A stretch of DNA of 64,000 bases, from contig NZ_MTQN01000012.1 of assembly GCF_001984195.1 (NCBI RefSeq), positions 1,178,001-1,242,000 of the forward strand. The letters run 5' to 3'. This document shows, in pieces, positions 1-8,500 of this stretch. Source of the DNA: Kribbella sp. ALI-6-A (GTDB lineage Bacteria > Actinomycetota > Actinomycetes > Propionibacteriales > Kribbellaceae). The translations under genes were made by a program, and so were the position numbers. Position 1 is the first letter of the stretch, and each line of letters starts with the position of its first letter. The notes under the pieces are model-generated. The model ran no database searches. It was not told the DNA's origin and saw nothing but the letters and a program-made list of their open reading frames with translations.

Positions 1-132
1 GTTCCAGATCGCCACGACCCGGTCGGTCGCCGGATCGTGCAGCACCACCTCGGCGTGCGGCGACAACAGCCGCGCGATCGCCTCACCCACCGGCGCCAGC
101 CGGTCGACCTCGGCCTTCAGCTCAGAGTTCAC
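1..132 (-). CDS. YheO-like PAS-domain transcriptional regulator, N-terminal part (truncated by window edge)
   Basis: Reads from a GTG at 132 leftwards off the window; 44 codons are visible. The residues include APVGEAIARLL, PHAEVVLHD and VVAIWN, which match the start of the YheO-like PAS domain found in small DNA-binding regulators with a C-terminal HTH. That HTH would lie outside the window, so regulator status rests on family knowledge. It is divergent from the NTF2-like gene and shares a 138-base intergenic region containing inverted repeats. Confidence 0.6.
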   Translation of the reverse strand, partial: MNSELKAEVDRLAPVGEAIARLLSPHAEVVLHDPATDRVVAIWN

Positions 133-155
133 GCTTCGGACGATATGTCCACTCA

Positions 156-168
156 AGACAAAATGTCT
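156..168. promoter_or_regulatory. Inverted repeat AGACA-AAA-TGTCT
   Basis: A perfect 5-bp-arm palindrome 24 bases upstream of the leftward YheO-like gene. Its place in a divergent promoter region suggests an operator for that gene, possibly autoregulatory. The binder is not known. Confidence 0.35.
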
Positions 169-198
169 ACATAGGTAGCAGTGGAATAGATCCTCTTC

Positions 199-244
199 TG
201 GACCAGTTGGTCCATTCGACAGCAGAAATGGACCGAGCGGTCCA
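199..244. promoter_or_regulatory. Twin operator: two copies of TGGACC-N4-GGTCCA
   Basis: TGGACCAGTTGGTCCA lies at 199-214 and TGGACCGAGCGGTCCA at 229-244. The 6-bp arms are identical, the 4-bp centres differ, and the centres are 30 bp apart (about three helical turns). Conserved arms with variable spacers indicate a dimeric regulator binding two sites on one DNA face, just upstream of the start at 271. Which regulator binds is inference. Confidence 0.6.
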
Positions 245-270
245 ACCCAGACACAGCAGAAGAGGTCACC

Positions 271-648
271 ATGCCAACCGACAACGACACCCTCGTCCGC
301 GAGTTCGTCGAGGCGTTCAACACCAAGGACAGCGGCAACCTGGCGCAGTACCTGCACCCCGAGGTCGTCTTCCAGAACTATGGCGACGCCGAGATCGCCG
401 GCCGCGACGCGGTCCTGCAGGTCTGGACCAGCGTCTTCGCCGCGTTCGAACAGGTCGAGTTCGAGACGCTGCACCAAGCGGTCAACGGCGACGTCGTGCT
501 GGCCGAGCAGGTGCACGGCCTCGGCCTCCCGGGCGGGCCCCTCGCTCCGATCAAGAACGTCGCCGTGTACGAGATCCGCGACGGCATGATCGCCGCCTGG
601 CGCGACTACACCAACCCGGAGTACAGCCGCACGCTGCTGCAGGGCTGA
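271..648 (+). CDS. SnoaL/NTF2-like ketosteroid-isomerase-fold protein
   Basis: A 125-residue protein, the usual size of a single NTF2-like (SnoaL) alpha+beta barrel. Visible family features are the early helix with LVREFVEAFNTKD, then YLHPEVVFQNYG, a central strand with GRDAVLQVW and the terminal MIAAWRDYTNPEY. Members include isomerases, cyclases and many of unknown activity; nothing here fixes the substrate. ATG at 271 is preceded by AGAAGAGG. A zinc-free oxidoreductase follows 67 bases downstream behind a hairpin, so the two may be partly co-transcribed. Expression is probably controlled by the twin palindrome upstream. Confidence 0.75.
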   Translation: MPTDNDTLVREFVEAFNTKDSGNLAQYLHPEVVFQNYGDAEIAGRDAVLQVWTSVFAAFEQVEFETLHQAVNGDVVLAEQVHGLGLPGGPLAPIKNVAVYEIRDGMIAAWRDYTNPEYSRTLLQG

Positions 649-663
649 CCATCCCCCTCACCC

Positions 664-692
664 GCGGTGGCCGGTACACCTCCGGCCGCCGC
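664..692. terminator. Hairpin between the NTF2-like and oxidoreductase genes
   Basis: Arms GCGGTGGCCGG (664-674) and CCGGCCGCCGC (682-692) pair over 11 positions with one G-T wobble and a 7-base loop. There is no T-run. It could be a weak terminator or an attenuating/processing hairpin that lowers downstream expression. Confidence 0.35.
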
Positions 693-715
693 GCGGCTTC
701 GTCAGAAAGAAGGCC

Positions 716-1621
716 ATGAAAGCCATCCACATGTACGCGTACGGCGGCCCCGAAGTGCTGCGCTACGAGGACGCGCCGCGGCCCGTCCCGAGCACCGGCC
801 AGGTGCTGGTCCGCGCCGCCGGCACGTCCTTCAATCCCGGTGACGCGTTCGTCCGCTCCGGCGGTATGCGTCACCGGCACGAGTTCGCGATGCCGCAGAT
901 CCTCGGCATGGACCTGTCCGGCACCGTCGTCGAACTCGGCCCGGGCGTGAACGCTCCGACGGTCGGCGACCAGGTCATTTCCTTCCTGCCGTGGCCGGCG
1001 AACGGCGGCTACGGCGAGTACGTCGCCGTCCCGGTGGAGGCGCTGGCTCCGGCGCCGGTGTCGATCCCGCTCGCCGACGCCGCCGCACTGCCGGTCGCCG
1101 GACTCACCGCCTGGCAGGCGATCCACGAGCAACTGCGCCTGGCACCGGGGCAACGCATCCTGGTCAACGGCGCGGGCGGCGGCGTCGGCCGCCTCGCCGT
1201 TCAGTTCGCCAAGGTCGCCGGCGCGACTGTCGTCGCCGTGGCCGGACCGCGCAGCGTCGCGACCGCTCACGCCGCGGGCGCCGACGAGGTGCACGACTAC
1301 AGCAGGCCATGGCACACGGAACCGGTTGACGCAGTCCTGCAGGCCGCCGGCGGCGGCAGCGACCGCCTGGTCGCGCTGATCAAGCCCGGCGGCAGCATCG
1401 TCTCGATCACCGCGCCGGTGCCAGTGAACGGACGCGACGTCACGAGCAGCACCTTCGAGCTGAGGAGCGACATCGGGCAGCTGACCGAGATCGCCCGCTG
1501 GGTCGACACCGGCGCGGTCACCACGGGAATCACCGAGCGGCTGCCACTGAGCGAGCTGCCCGCGGTCCACCGCCGCCACGCCACCGGCGACCTGCACGGC
1601 AAGGTCGTACTGATGCCCTAG
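716..1621 (+). CDS. NADP-dependent quinone-oxidoreductase-type MDR dehydrogenase
   Basis: 301 residues, the length of a zinc-free medium-chain dehydrogenase/reductase. The N-terminal GroES-like half shows MKAIHMYAYGGPEVL and ILGMDLSGTVVELG. The Rossmann half carries the dinucleotide loop GAGGGVGRLAVQFAK at about residue 150. There is no structural-zinc cysteine cluster, so an NADPH:quinone reductase-like activity on small quinones or enones is the family expectation. The ATG at 716 has AGAAAGAAGG upstream. Being downstream of an NTF2-like gene under a dual operator suggests a small detoxification or tailoring unit; that is inference. Confidence 0.8.
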   Translation: MKAIHMYAYGGPEVLRYEDAPRPVPSTGQVLVRAAGTSFNPGDAFVRSGGMRHRHEFAMPQILGMDLSGTVVELGPGVNAPTVGDQVISFLPWPANGGYGEYVAVPVEALAPAPVSIPLADAAALPVAGLTAWQAIHEQLRLAPGQRILVNGAGGGVGRLAVQFAKVAGATVVAVAGPRSVATAHAAGADEVHDYSRPWHTEPVDAVLQAAGGGSDRLVALIKPGGSIVSITAPVPVNGRDVTSSTFELRSDIGQLTEIARWVDTGAVTTGITERLPLSELPAVHRRHATGDLHGKVVLMP

Positions 1622-1900
1622 CGCTCGACGGTCAGCTCAGCGGACCCGCGGACGCCGTCGACGCGGTCCATGGACTCCGGTCACGACGCAGACCCGTTCC
1701 GCCGCCGGCACCGGGCGTTCAGCAACACCCGGTTGCCGGTCGACCGGGCGACCCCCTCTGCTCCGACTTCCGCCTCCATGGACCGCGTCGGCCAAGGACG
1801 CGACCACCACCGCCAGCAATGTCTTCGACCCCATCACGCCGCCAGCAGTAACCAGGCCGCGACCACCTCAAACGGCGGCACCGACTTCGCTACCGTTGAT
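1622..1900. other. Non-coding stretch, nothing recognised
   Basis: Roughly 280 bases between the oxidoreductase and the TetR gene. Open frames exist on both strands, but their predicted proteins are arginine/proline-rich without a motif or ribosome-binding site, so I call none. The operator for the next gene begins at 1901. Confidence 0.5.
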
Positions 1901-1927
1901 GCAAAACTACCTACGTGGTAATTTTGC
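1901..1927. promoter_or_regulatory. 27-bp imperfect palindrome, probable TetR autoregulatory operator
   Basis: GCAAAA at 1901-1906 mirrors TTTTGC at 1922-1927, and TACC at 1908-1911 mirrors GGTA at 1917-1920 around a 5-base centre; 10 of 13 position pairs match. It ends five bases before the first plausible TetR start, where a bound repressor would block transcription of the regulator and the SDR behind it. Confidence 0.6.
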
Positions 1928-1931
1928 CAGC

Positions 1932-2579
1932 ATGGTAGAAACGATGCCGCGGCGGCAGCGGAAGAAGGAGCGCACCCGGGAGCTGATCCGGGACACCGCG
2001 CTCGAGCTGTTCGCCACCCAGGGCTACCGGGACACGACGATCAGCGCGATCGCCGATCGCTGCGACGTCGCCGTCCGCACGGTCACGTTGCACTTCCCCG
2101 CGAAGGAGGACCTGCTCTTCGCCGACGACCCGTTCAGCTACGAATCGTTGAGCGCGTGGCTGGCCGCCAAGCCGGCCGGTACGCCGACGCTCGACGCGCT
2201 GCGCGACTGGATGGCGACGACGATGCGCGAGCTCGACGCCACCGGCACGTCGGCCGAGGTCTGGCGCCGGCGGGCGTTGCGGTCGCAGCTGATCGTGGCC
2301 GACGAGGATCTGCGGGGCCGGGCGCGCGCGGCGTACTACCGGTACGAGCAAGCGGTCGCCGCCGGAGTCGGCGCCGACCTCGGTCTGCCGGCCGACGCGC
2401 TCGCGCCCCGGCTGACCGGCATCACCGTGATCACCGGTCTGCGCGAGCTGTACGAGACGGCCGAAGCGCAACCCACCGGCCGGAGCGACGCTCACGCGCC
2501 CGACCCCGAGCAACTGCTCGCACTGGTCGATCGGGTGCTCGACTACGCCCGCGCCGGCCTCGCGCGCCTCACCGACTGA
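1932..2579 (+). CDS. TetR-family transcriptional regulator
   Basis: About 215 residues. The N-terminal HTH is clear: LIRDTALELFATQGYRDTT, then ISAIADRCDVAVRTVTLHF and PAKEDLLF. The rest is the all-helical ligand/dimer domain. I start at ATG 1932; ATG 1944 is also possible. An in-frame ATG at 1896 is less likely because it would put the operator inside the gene. The short distance from operator to ATG suggests a short-leader or leaderless message. The SDR gene follows 14 bases after the stop, so the TetR probably controls its own operon with the SDR. Confidence 0.85.
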   Translation: MVETMPRRQRKKERTRELIRDTALELFATQGYRDTTISAIADRCDVAVRTVTLHFPAKEDLLFADDPFSYESLSAWLAAKPAGTPTLDALRDWMATTMRELDATGTSAEVWRRRALRSQLIVADEDLRGRARAAYYRYEQAVAAGVGADLGLPADALAPRLTGITVITGLRELYETAEAQPTGRSDAHAPDPEQLLALVDRVLDYARAGLARLTD

Positions 2580-2593
2580 AGGAGAAAACCCCC

Positions 2594-3424
2594 ATGAGCA
2601 AGACCTGGTTCATCACCGGTACGTCGTCCGGCTTCGGCCGGTTGATGACCGAGAAGCTGCTCGCCCGCGGCGACACCGTCGTCGCCACGCTCCGCCGGAC
2701 CGGAGCCCTCGCCGACCTCCAGGCCCAGTACGCCGACCGCCTGGACGTGGTCGAGCTGGACGTCACCGACTCCGCCGCCCTACGCCGGGTCGTCGACGCC
2801 GCGTTCGCCGCGCACGAGCGGATCGACGTCGTGGTCAGCAACGCCGGCTACGGCCTGTTCGGCGCCGCCGAGGAGTTGACCGACGAGCAGATCCGGCAGC
2901 AGGTCGACACCAACCTGATCGGCTCGATGCAGCTGATCCGCGCGACGCTGCCACACCTGCGGGCCCAGGGCGGCGGCCGGATCGTGCAGGTCTCGTCGGA
3001 GGGCGGGCAGTACGCCTACCCGGGCTTCGGCGCCTACCACGCGACCAAGTGGGGCATCGAGGGCTTCGTCGAGGCCGTCGCCCAGGAGGTCGCCGGCTTC
3101 GGCATCGAGCTGACCCTCGCCGAGCCCGGACCGGCCGCGACGGACTTCGGCTCCGGACTGGTCACCGCGACCCCGCTCGACACGTACGACGCGACGCCGA
3201 CCGGCCAGGTCCGCCGCGGGCTGGTGGACGGCTCGTTCGAGCTCCGCGGCGATCCCGAGAAGTTCGTCCAGGCGATGATCGACGCCGCCGGCCAGCAGCC
3301 GGCCCCGCGCCGGGTCACGCTGGGCAGCGACGCCTACCGCCACGTCCGTGACGCACTGCAGTCCCGGCTCGACGAACTGGACGCGCAGAAGGATCTCGCC
3401 TACGCCACGGACCTGGACAGCTGA
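2594..3424 (+). CDS. Short-chain dehydrogenase/reductase (SDR)
   Basis: 276 residues of the classical SDR type. The NAD(P) loop is TGTSSGFG at residues 8-15, the NNAG-equivalent is SNAG at 82-85, the catalytic serine lies in QVSSEGG, and the YxxxK pair is Y148/K152 (YHATK). The extended C-terminal helix region is typical of oxidoreductases that reduce ketones or aldehydes. RBS AAGGAG lies 10 bases before ATG 2594, and the 14-base gap indicates co-transcription with the TetR. The substrate is unknown. Confidence 0.85.
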   Translation: MSKTWFITGTSSGFGRLMTEKLLARGDTVVATLRRTGALADLQAQYADRLDVVELDVTDSAALRRVVDAAFAAHERIDVVVSNAGYGLFGAAEELTDEQIRQQVDTNLIGSMQLIRATLPHLRAQGGGRIVQVSSEGGQYAYPGFGAYHATKWGIEGFVEAVAQEVAGFGIELTLAEPGPAATDFGSGLVTATPLDTYDATPTGQVRRGLVDGSFELRGDPEKFVQAMIDAAGQQPAPRRVTLGSDAYRHVRDALQSRLDELDAQKDLAYATDLDS

Positions 3425-3553
3425 TCGACGGCGTCGCCGGGAGCCCATGGCCCGCGGAGGTCCGGTGCGCGGGACCGGCAGTGTTTGACGGCGCGCCGAA
3501 CGGATACCTGCCCGGTCACGTGGCCACGATCCCGCGCGGGAGATGGGTCGCCA

Positions 3554-3588
3554 GGTCACGCGCGTTGGGACAAGCAGCGCGCGTGACC
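3554..3588. terminator. Hairpin in the gap between convergent SDR and GAF-ANTAR genes
   Basis: GGTCACGCGCG (3554-3564) and CGCGCGTGACC (3578-3588) are perfectly complementary with a 13-base loop. Lying between convergent genes it most likely ends transcription from both sides. The rest of 3425-3700 shows nothing recognisable. Confidence 0.5.
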
Positions 3589-3700
3589 GCCCCCACTCGG
3601 GTGAGAGTTTCAGGATGCACCCGTCGCCGGCGGGCGTCACCCCTTCACACCAGCTCGTCGCCCTGATCCACCGCGGTTCCGGTTCTCGCGGGACGACTCC

Positions 3701-4405
3701 CTACACCGGACGTCGCGAGTCCGAGGGCAGTTTGCGGGTGGCGAGCAGTTCCTGGGCCACGTCGCGCAGCTTGCGGTTGCTGTCCATCGAGTACCGGCGC
3801 AGCACCTCGAACGCGCGGGGCTCGTCGAGGGCGTAGCGCTCCATCAGCATGCCCATCGCCTGACCGACCAGCCGGCGCGCGTTGATCGCTTCGGTCATCG
3901 ACGCCGAGCTGCGCGCCGACGCGATCGCGGGCGAGCCGTGCTGGGCCAGAATCTGCGCCACGGCCAGGTCGTCGTCGGTGAACGCGTTCGGCTGGTCGCC
4001 GTACAGCGACAGCACGGCCTCGGCGCGTCCCGCCACCAGCATCGGCAGGTGCAGCGCGGACCGGAGGCCGGCGGCGAGCGTCCGCTCCTTCCACTGCGCC
4101 GACCAGCGGGTGTCGCCCGCGATGTCCGGGATCACCTGGGCGGTGGCCTGCTCGACCGCGGTGATCAGCGGCCCTTCGCCGGCCTCGATCTGGCCGCGGT
4201 ACAGCTCGGCCAGCCGGGGATCGGTCAGCGCCGTGATCTGCGGGCGCCGCGCCTTCGTGATCAGCACCACCGCGGCGTGCTCGCACACCACCGCTCGCAG
4301 GGCGAACTGCACCACCGTCTCGACGGTCTGCTCGACTCCATCGGCTTCGTGCAACTCCGCTGCCAGCCGGCCGAACGCTTCGGCCGACGAATGCTCCTTC
4401 GACAC
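3701..4405 (-). CDS. GAF and ANTAR domain RNA-binding antitermination regulator
   Basis: 234 residues. Residues about 15-155 form a GAF sensor domain (FALRAVVCEHAAVVLI through VLSLYGDQPNAF). The C-terminal 60 residues are an ANTAR domain with INARRLVGQAMGMLMERYAL and AFEVLRRYSMDSNRKLRDVA. ANTAR proteins bind paired RNA hairpins and relieve termination. GTG at 4405 has a good GGGAGGA Shine-Dalgarno sequence. It is transcribed in the same direction as the PrsW-type gene, about 120 bases away. Confidence 0.88.
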   Translation of the reverse strand: MSKEHSSAEAFGRLAAELHEADGVEQTVETVVQFALRAVVCEHAAVVLITKARRPQITALTDPRLAELYRGQIEAGEGPLITAVEQATAQVIPDIAGDTRWSAQWKERTLAAGLRSALHLPMLVAGRAEAVLSLYGDQPNAFTDDDLAVAQILAQHGSPAIASARSSASMTEAINARRLVGQAMGMLMERYALDEPRAFEVLRRYSMDSNRKLRDVAQELLATRKLPSDSRRPV

Positions 4406-4524
4406 AGCAGGGTCCTCCCAACCTGCTCGTGGCCAAGTCCACCAGCAGTCAGGAGTGGACCTGTGTGGCAATCTCGTACCCCGCATAAGTTCGACCTCAA
4501 ACTTGGGCAACCCGGGGAGGGCGG

Positions 4525-5310
4525 CTAGGCGGGGACGCGGTTGTCCTGCTTCTGGGCGTGCCGCAGTCCCAGCAGGAGCAGGCCGATGGAAATGACCCCG
4601 ACGACGGCGTACGTGACGCGGCCGCCGAGGCCGTCCCAGGTGCTGTGCAGGGCGACGGCAACGGCGTACATGCCGACGAAGCCGAGCAGGTGTTTGCCGG
4701 TGGGGGCGACGACGAAGCGCCACAGGCCCCAGCAGGTGAGGCCGGTCCAGGCGGCGTGACCGGCGGGGGAGAGCAGCCCGCGGATGAAGAGGGTCTGCTC
4801 GGCGGCGCCGACGTTGCCGCCGGACTGGAGCAGGGCGACGAACGCGTACCCCATCGTCTCCAGTACGGCGAACCCGGTGCCGACCGCGACGCCGATCACG
4901 ATGCCGCCGCCGATGGAGTGCCGGTAGCGGCTGCCGAAGAAGACGACCAGGACGATCGGGACGACCAGCTTGGCGGCCTCCTCGATCAGGCCGACGCCGA
5001 CCATCGGGAGCGTGCCGAGGCGCTGGATGGCGTCGTACTCGAGCAGTCCGGCGACGACGACGCCGACCACGCCGCCGAACAGCAGCGAGCCGCTCAGCGT
5101 GGGTCCGTCGATCAGCCAGCGCCCGGACCGGCCGGCCGCGAACGTCACGAAGGTCAGCGGCACGACCAGCGCGCCCAGCAGGATCATCGTCGGGAACAGG
5201 TTCGGGTTGTCGGTGTCGCTGAGGACGGCGAGCACCAGCAGGTACAGCGCGGCACCGACCACGAACGTGCCGAGCCAAGCCCACCTGCGAACGACCTGCT
5301 GACCATTCAT
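4525..5310 (-). CDS. PrsW-family intramembrane metalloprotease
   Basis: 261 residues with about eight hydrophobic segments. All three family motifs are present: EEAAK (E110-K114), FxxxE (F147-E151) and HxxxD (H222-D226), the presumed metal-binding and catalytic residues. PrsW of Bacillus performs site-1 cleavage of an anti-sigma factor; actinobacterial members have unknown targets. The ATG at 5310 (MNGQQVV) has AGGA upstream; an ATG at 5361 in frame lacks one. It is divergent from the secreted subtilase, with a roughly 200-base shared promoter region. Confidence 0.85.
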   Translation of the reverse strand: MNGQQVVRRWAWLGTFVVGAALYLLVLAVLSDTDNPNLFPTMILLGALVVPLTFVTFAAGRSGRWLIDGPTLSGSLLFGGVVGVVVAGLLEYDAIQRLGTLPMVGVGLIEEAAKLVVPIVLVVFFGSRYRHSIGGGIVIGVAVGTGFAVLETMGYAFVALLQSGGNVGAAEQTLFIRGLLSPAGHAAWTGLTCWGLWRFVVAPTGKHLLGFVGMYAVAVALHSTWDGLGGRVTYAVVGVISIGLLLLGLRHAQKQDNRVPA

Positions 5311-5507
5311 GAGCAGATCCTGCCCTGGAACGTCGTCGCGCACAGCACATGAATCGGACATGTCGCGTGAACGCTGCGTTACGACGTTCGTGGCGTCCAT
5401 GCGCCATGTCACAGGAAGGGCAGAGATGGACAGGGCGCAAAGGCGGTGGCGGACCGCACACTCCAAGGCAGAGGAGCCTGCCCCTAGCCTCTGAAGGAGT
5501 CCGCCCG

Positions 5508-8500
5508 ATGACATCACAGTCTGCAAGCAAGCGTCGCGCCGCCATCCTCGCGGCCGCACTCGCTCTGGCCAGTACGTCGAGTCTGACCGCCACCGCGGCA
5601 CCACCAGGCCCGGCGACCGAGCCGTCAGCCGCCGTCCAGGCCGGCAAGTCCCAGAAGGTCACCCTGATCACCGGGGACGTCGTCGAGGTGACCGACGCCG
5701 GTGCCGGCAAGAAGGCCGCCACCGTCCAGCCCGCGCCGGGCCGGGAGCGGATCGCGTTCCACACCGTCGAGGTGGACGGCGGTCTGCGGGTCCTGCCGAG
5801 CGACGCCGTCCCGTACGTCTCGTCGGGCATGGTCGACGCCGACCTGTTCGACGTCGACGAGCTGCTCGCGGACGGCTTCGGCGACGCGGCCAGTTCCGGC
5901 CTCCCCCTGATCGTGCGCTACGCCGACGGAGCCCGCGTCCAGTCCCTCACCGGTACGACGGACGCCCGCCCGCTGCCTTCGATCGGCGGCGCGGCGCTCA
6001 CCGCGGCGAAGGCGGAGCTGCCCAGCCTGTGGGAGTCGCTCAAGCCCGCGGCGACCACCGCCCGCACCCTCGACCAGGGCGTCGCCAAGATCTGGCTGGA
6101 CGGCAAGGTCAAGCCGGTGCTCGACAAGAGCGTGCCGCAGATCGGCGCGCCGGCCGCCTGGCAGGCCGGATACGAGGGCAGCGGCGTCGAGGTCGCCGTC
6201 CTCGACACCGGTGTCGACGGCAACCACCCGGACCTGGCCGGCAAGGTGCAGAAGGCCCAGGACTTCTCCGAGAGCCCGACCGGCACCGAGGATCACTTCG
6301 GCCACGGCACGCACGTCGCGGCGACGATCGCCGGCACCGGTGCGGGCGCGAACGGGACCCGCAAGGGTGTCGCCCCGAAGGCCGACCTGCTGGTCGGCAA
6401 GGTGCTCGGCGACGACGGCTCCGGCTTCGAGTCCTGGATCATCGCCGGGATGGAGTGGGCGGTCGCTGAGGGCGCCAAGGTGGTCAACATGAGCCTCGGC
6501 GGTGGCCCGACCGACGGCACCGACCCGATGAGCCAGGCCATCAACGACATCACCGCGGCGTCCGGAGCACTGTTCGTGGTGGCCGCCGGCAACGAGGGCG
6601 CGGACGAGTCGGTCGGCTCGCCGGGCGCTGCCGCCGCGGCGCTCACCGTCGGCGCGGTCGACCGCAACGACGCGCTCGCGGACTTCTCCAGCCGGGGCCC
6701 GCGGGTCGGCGACTCCGGCCTGAAGCCCGAGATCACCGCCCCAGGTGTCGACATCGTCGCTGCCCGCGCGAGCGGCACCGCCATGGGCGCGCCCCTGGAC
6801 GACCTCTACACCGCGGCCTCCGGTACGTCGATGGCCACGCCGCACGTGGCCGGCGCCGCGGCCCTGCTGGCCCAGCAGCACCCGGACTGGAAGGCCGGCC
6901 GGCTCAAGGACGCCCTGACCAGTACGGCGAAGACGACGCCCGACCTGAGCGTCTACGCCCAGGGCACCGGCCGGGTGGACGTCGCCCGCGCGGTCGCGCA
7001 GAAGGTCGACGCGACCGGTGTCGCCGACTTCGGCCTGGCCGTGACCGGCAGCGCCCCGACCTCGCGCACGATCACCTACCGCAACGACACCGCCGCGGCG
7101 ATCACGCTGAACGTCGCGGTCGACGTCGACAACCTCGACACCCACCAGCCGGAGACCGACGCGTTCGGCGTACCGGCGACCGTGACGGTTCCGGCCGGCG
7201 GCAGTGCCGACGTACCGCTGGCGCTCGACCCGGCCAAGCTCGAGCGCGGGCTGTTCAGCGGCTGGGTCGTCGCCACCGGCGCGAACGGCGTCAGTGTCCG
7301 CACCGCGGTCGGCGCGCTCAAGTCGGGCCCGAAGCACAAGGTCACCTTCCGCGGCATCGACCTGAACGGTCAGCCGACCGGCGTCCCGGTCGTCTCCCTG
7401 TACGGCGACAACCCGCGCTCGGACACGTTGGGCTGGTTCGACAACGGCGGCACCTTCACGGCCGAGGTCGAGGAGGGCACCTACCTGATGCACGGGCTGG
7501 TGGACAACGGCGACCCGCAGAACGAGAAGGCCGCCCTGATCACCGACCCGAACATCGTCGTCACCGGCGACCGGGAGATCGTCGTCGACGCCCGCAAGGC
7601 GGCGCCGACCACGATCCACACGCCGAAGCCGTCGGAGCAGCAGGCGGTGCTCAGCTACTACGTGCACCGCGAGTACCCGAACGGCCGGAAGATCACCCAC
7701 GGCGTGATGCACTTCAGCACGGTCGACCAGGTCCTGGTCACGCCGACCAAGCCGGTCCAGGGCGGCAGCTTCGAGTTCGCGTCCCGCTGGCAGCTGGTCG
7801 CGCCGCTGGTTCAGGCGTCGGTGCCGGGCATCTCCGGTCCGATGGACATCAACCTGCTGCACCAGTCGCCGTCGTACGAGGGCAGGAAGCGGTTCAGCCT
7901 GGTTGCTCCTGGCCCTGACCTGAAGGGCGTCAAGGGAGCTGTCGCCGTGCTGCCCTCCAGCGAGGACGGCTGGGGCAACGGCAGCGAGCAGGACCAGATC
8001 GCGGCGGCGGCGAAGGCCGGCGCGGCCGGGGTCATCCTGTACCGGCCGGCGGACTGGTCGGCCTGGACGGTCTGGCGTCCGGTCGGCGACCGGGAGCCGA
8101 TCCCGGCGATGGTCACCACCGCCGCCGACGGCGCCAAGCTGGTCAACCGGGCCAAGGCCGGTCGCGCGACGATCGACCTGACCCTGACCACCTCCAGCCC
8201 CTACCTGTACGACGTGTTCCAGGTGTCGAAGGGCCAGATCCCGGCCAAGATCGACTACCGGGTCACCGCGGCGAACAGCGCCCGGATCAACACCTCGTAC
8301 GCCGACAACGGCGGCTTCGGCTGGGCCAAGGAGCAGCGGTTCGGCTGGCGGCCGTGGCAGGACTACTCCTGGAACGACTCGCAGCGCTTCGTCCAGGCCC
8401 CGAAGGTGCGCGAGGAGTGGGTGAGCGCGGGCGACTCCCTGTGGCAGCACCGGGTGCACCACCTCTACACGTGGGACACGATGAACCCGTTGCGGGGCGG

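Noticed and set aside
1666..1675. GTCCATGGAC as another copy of the TGGACC operator
   Set aside because: The half-sites are in the opposite order with no 4-base spacer, so it is not the same motif.
1637..1921. Small open frames on both strands between the oxidoreductase and TetR genes
   Set aside because: No start signals or family features; one runs through the palindromic operator.
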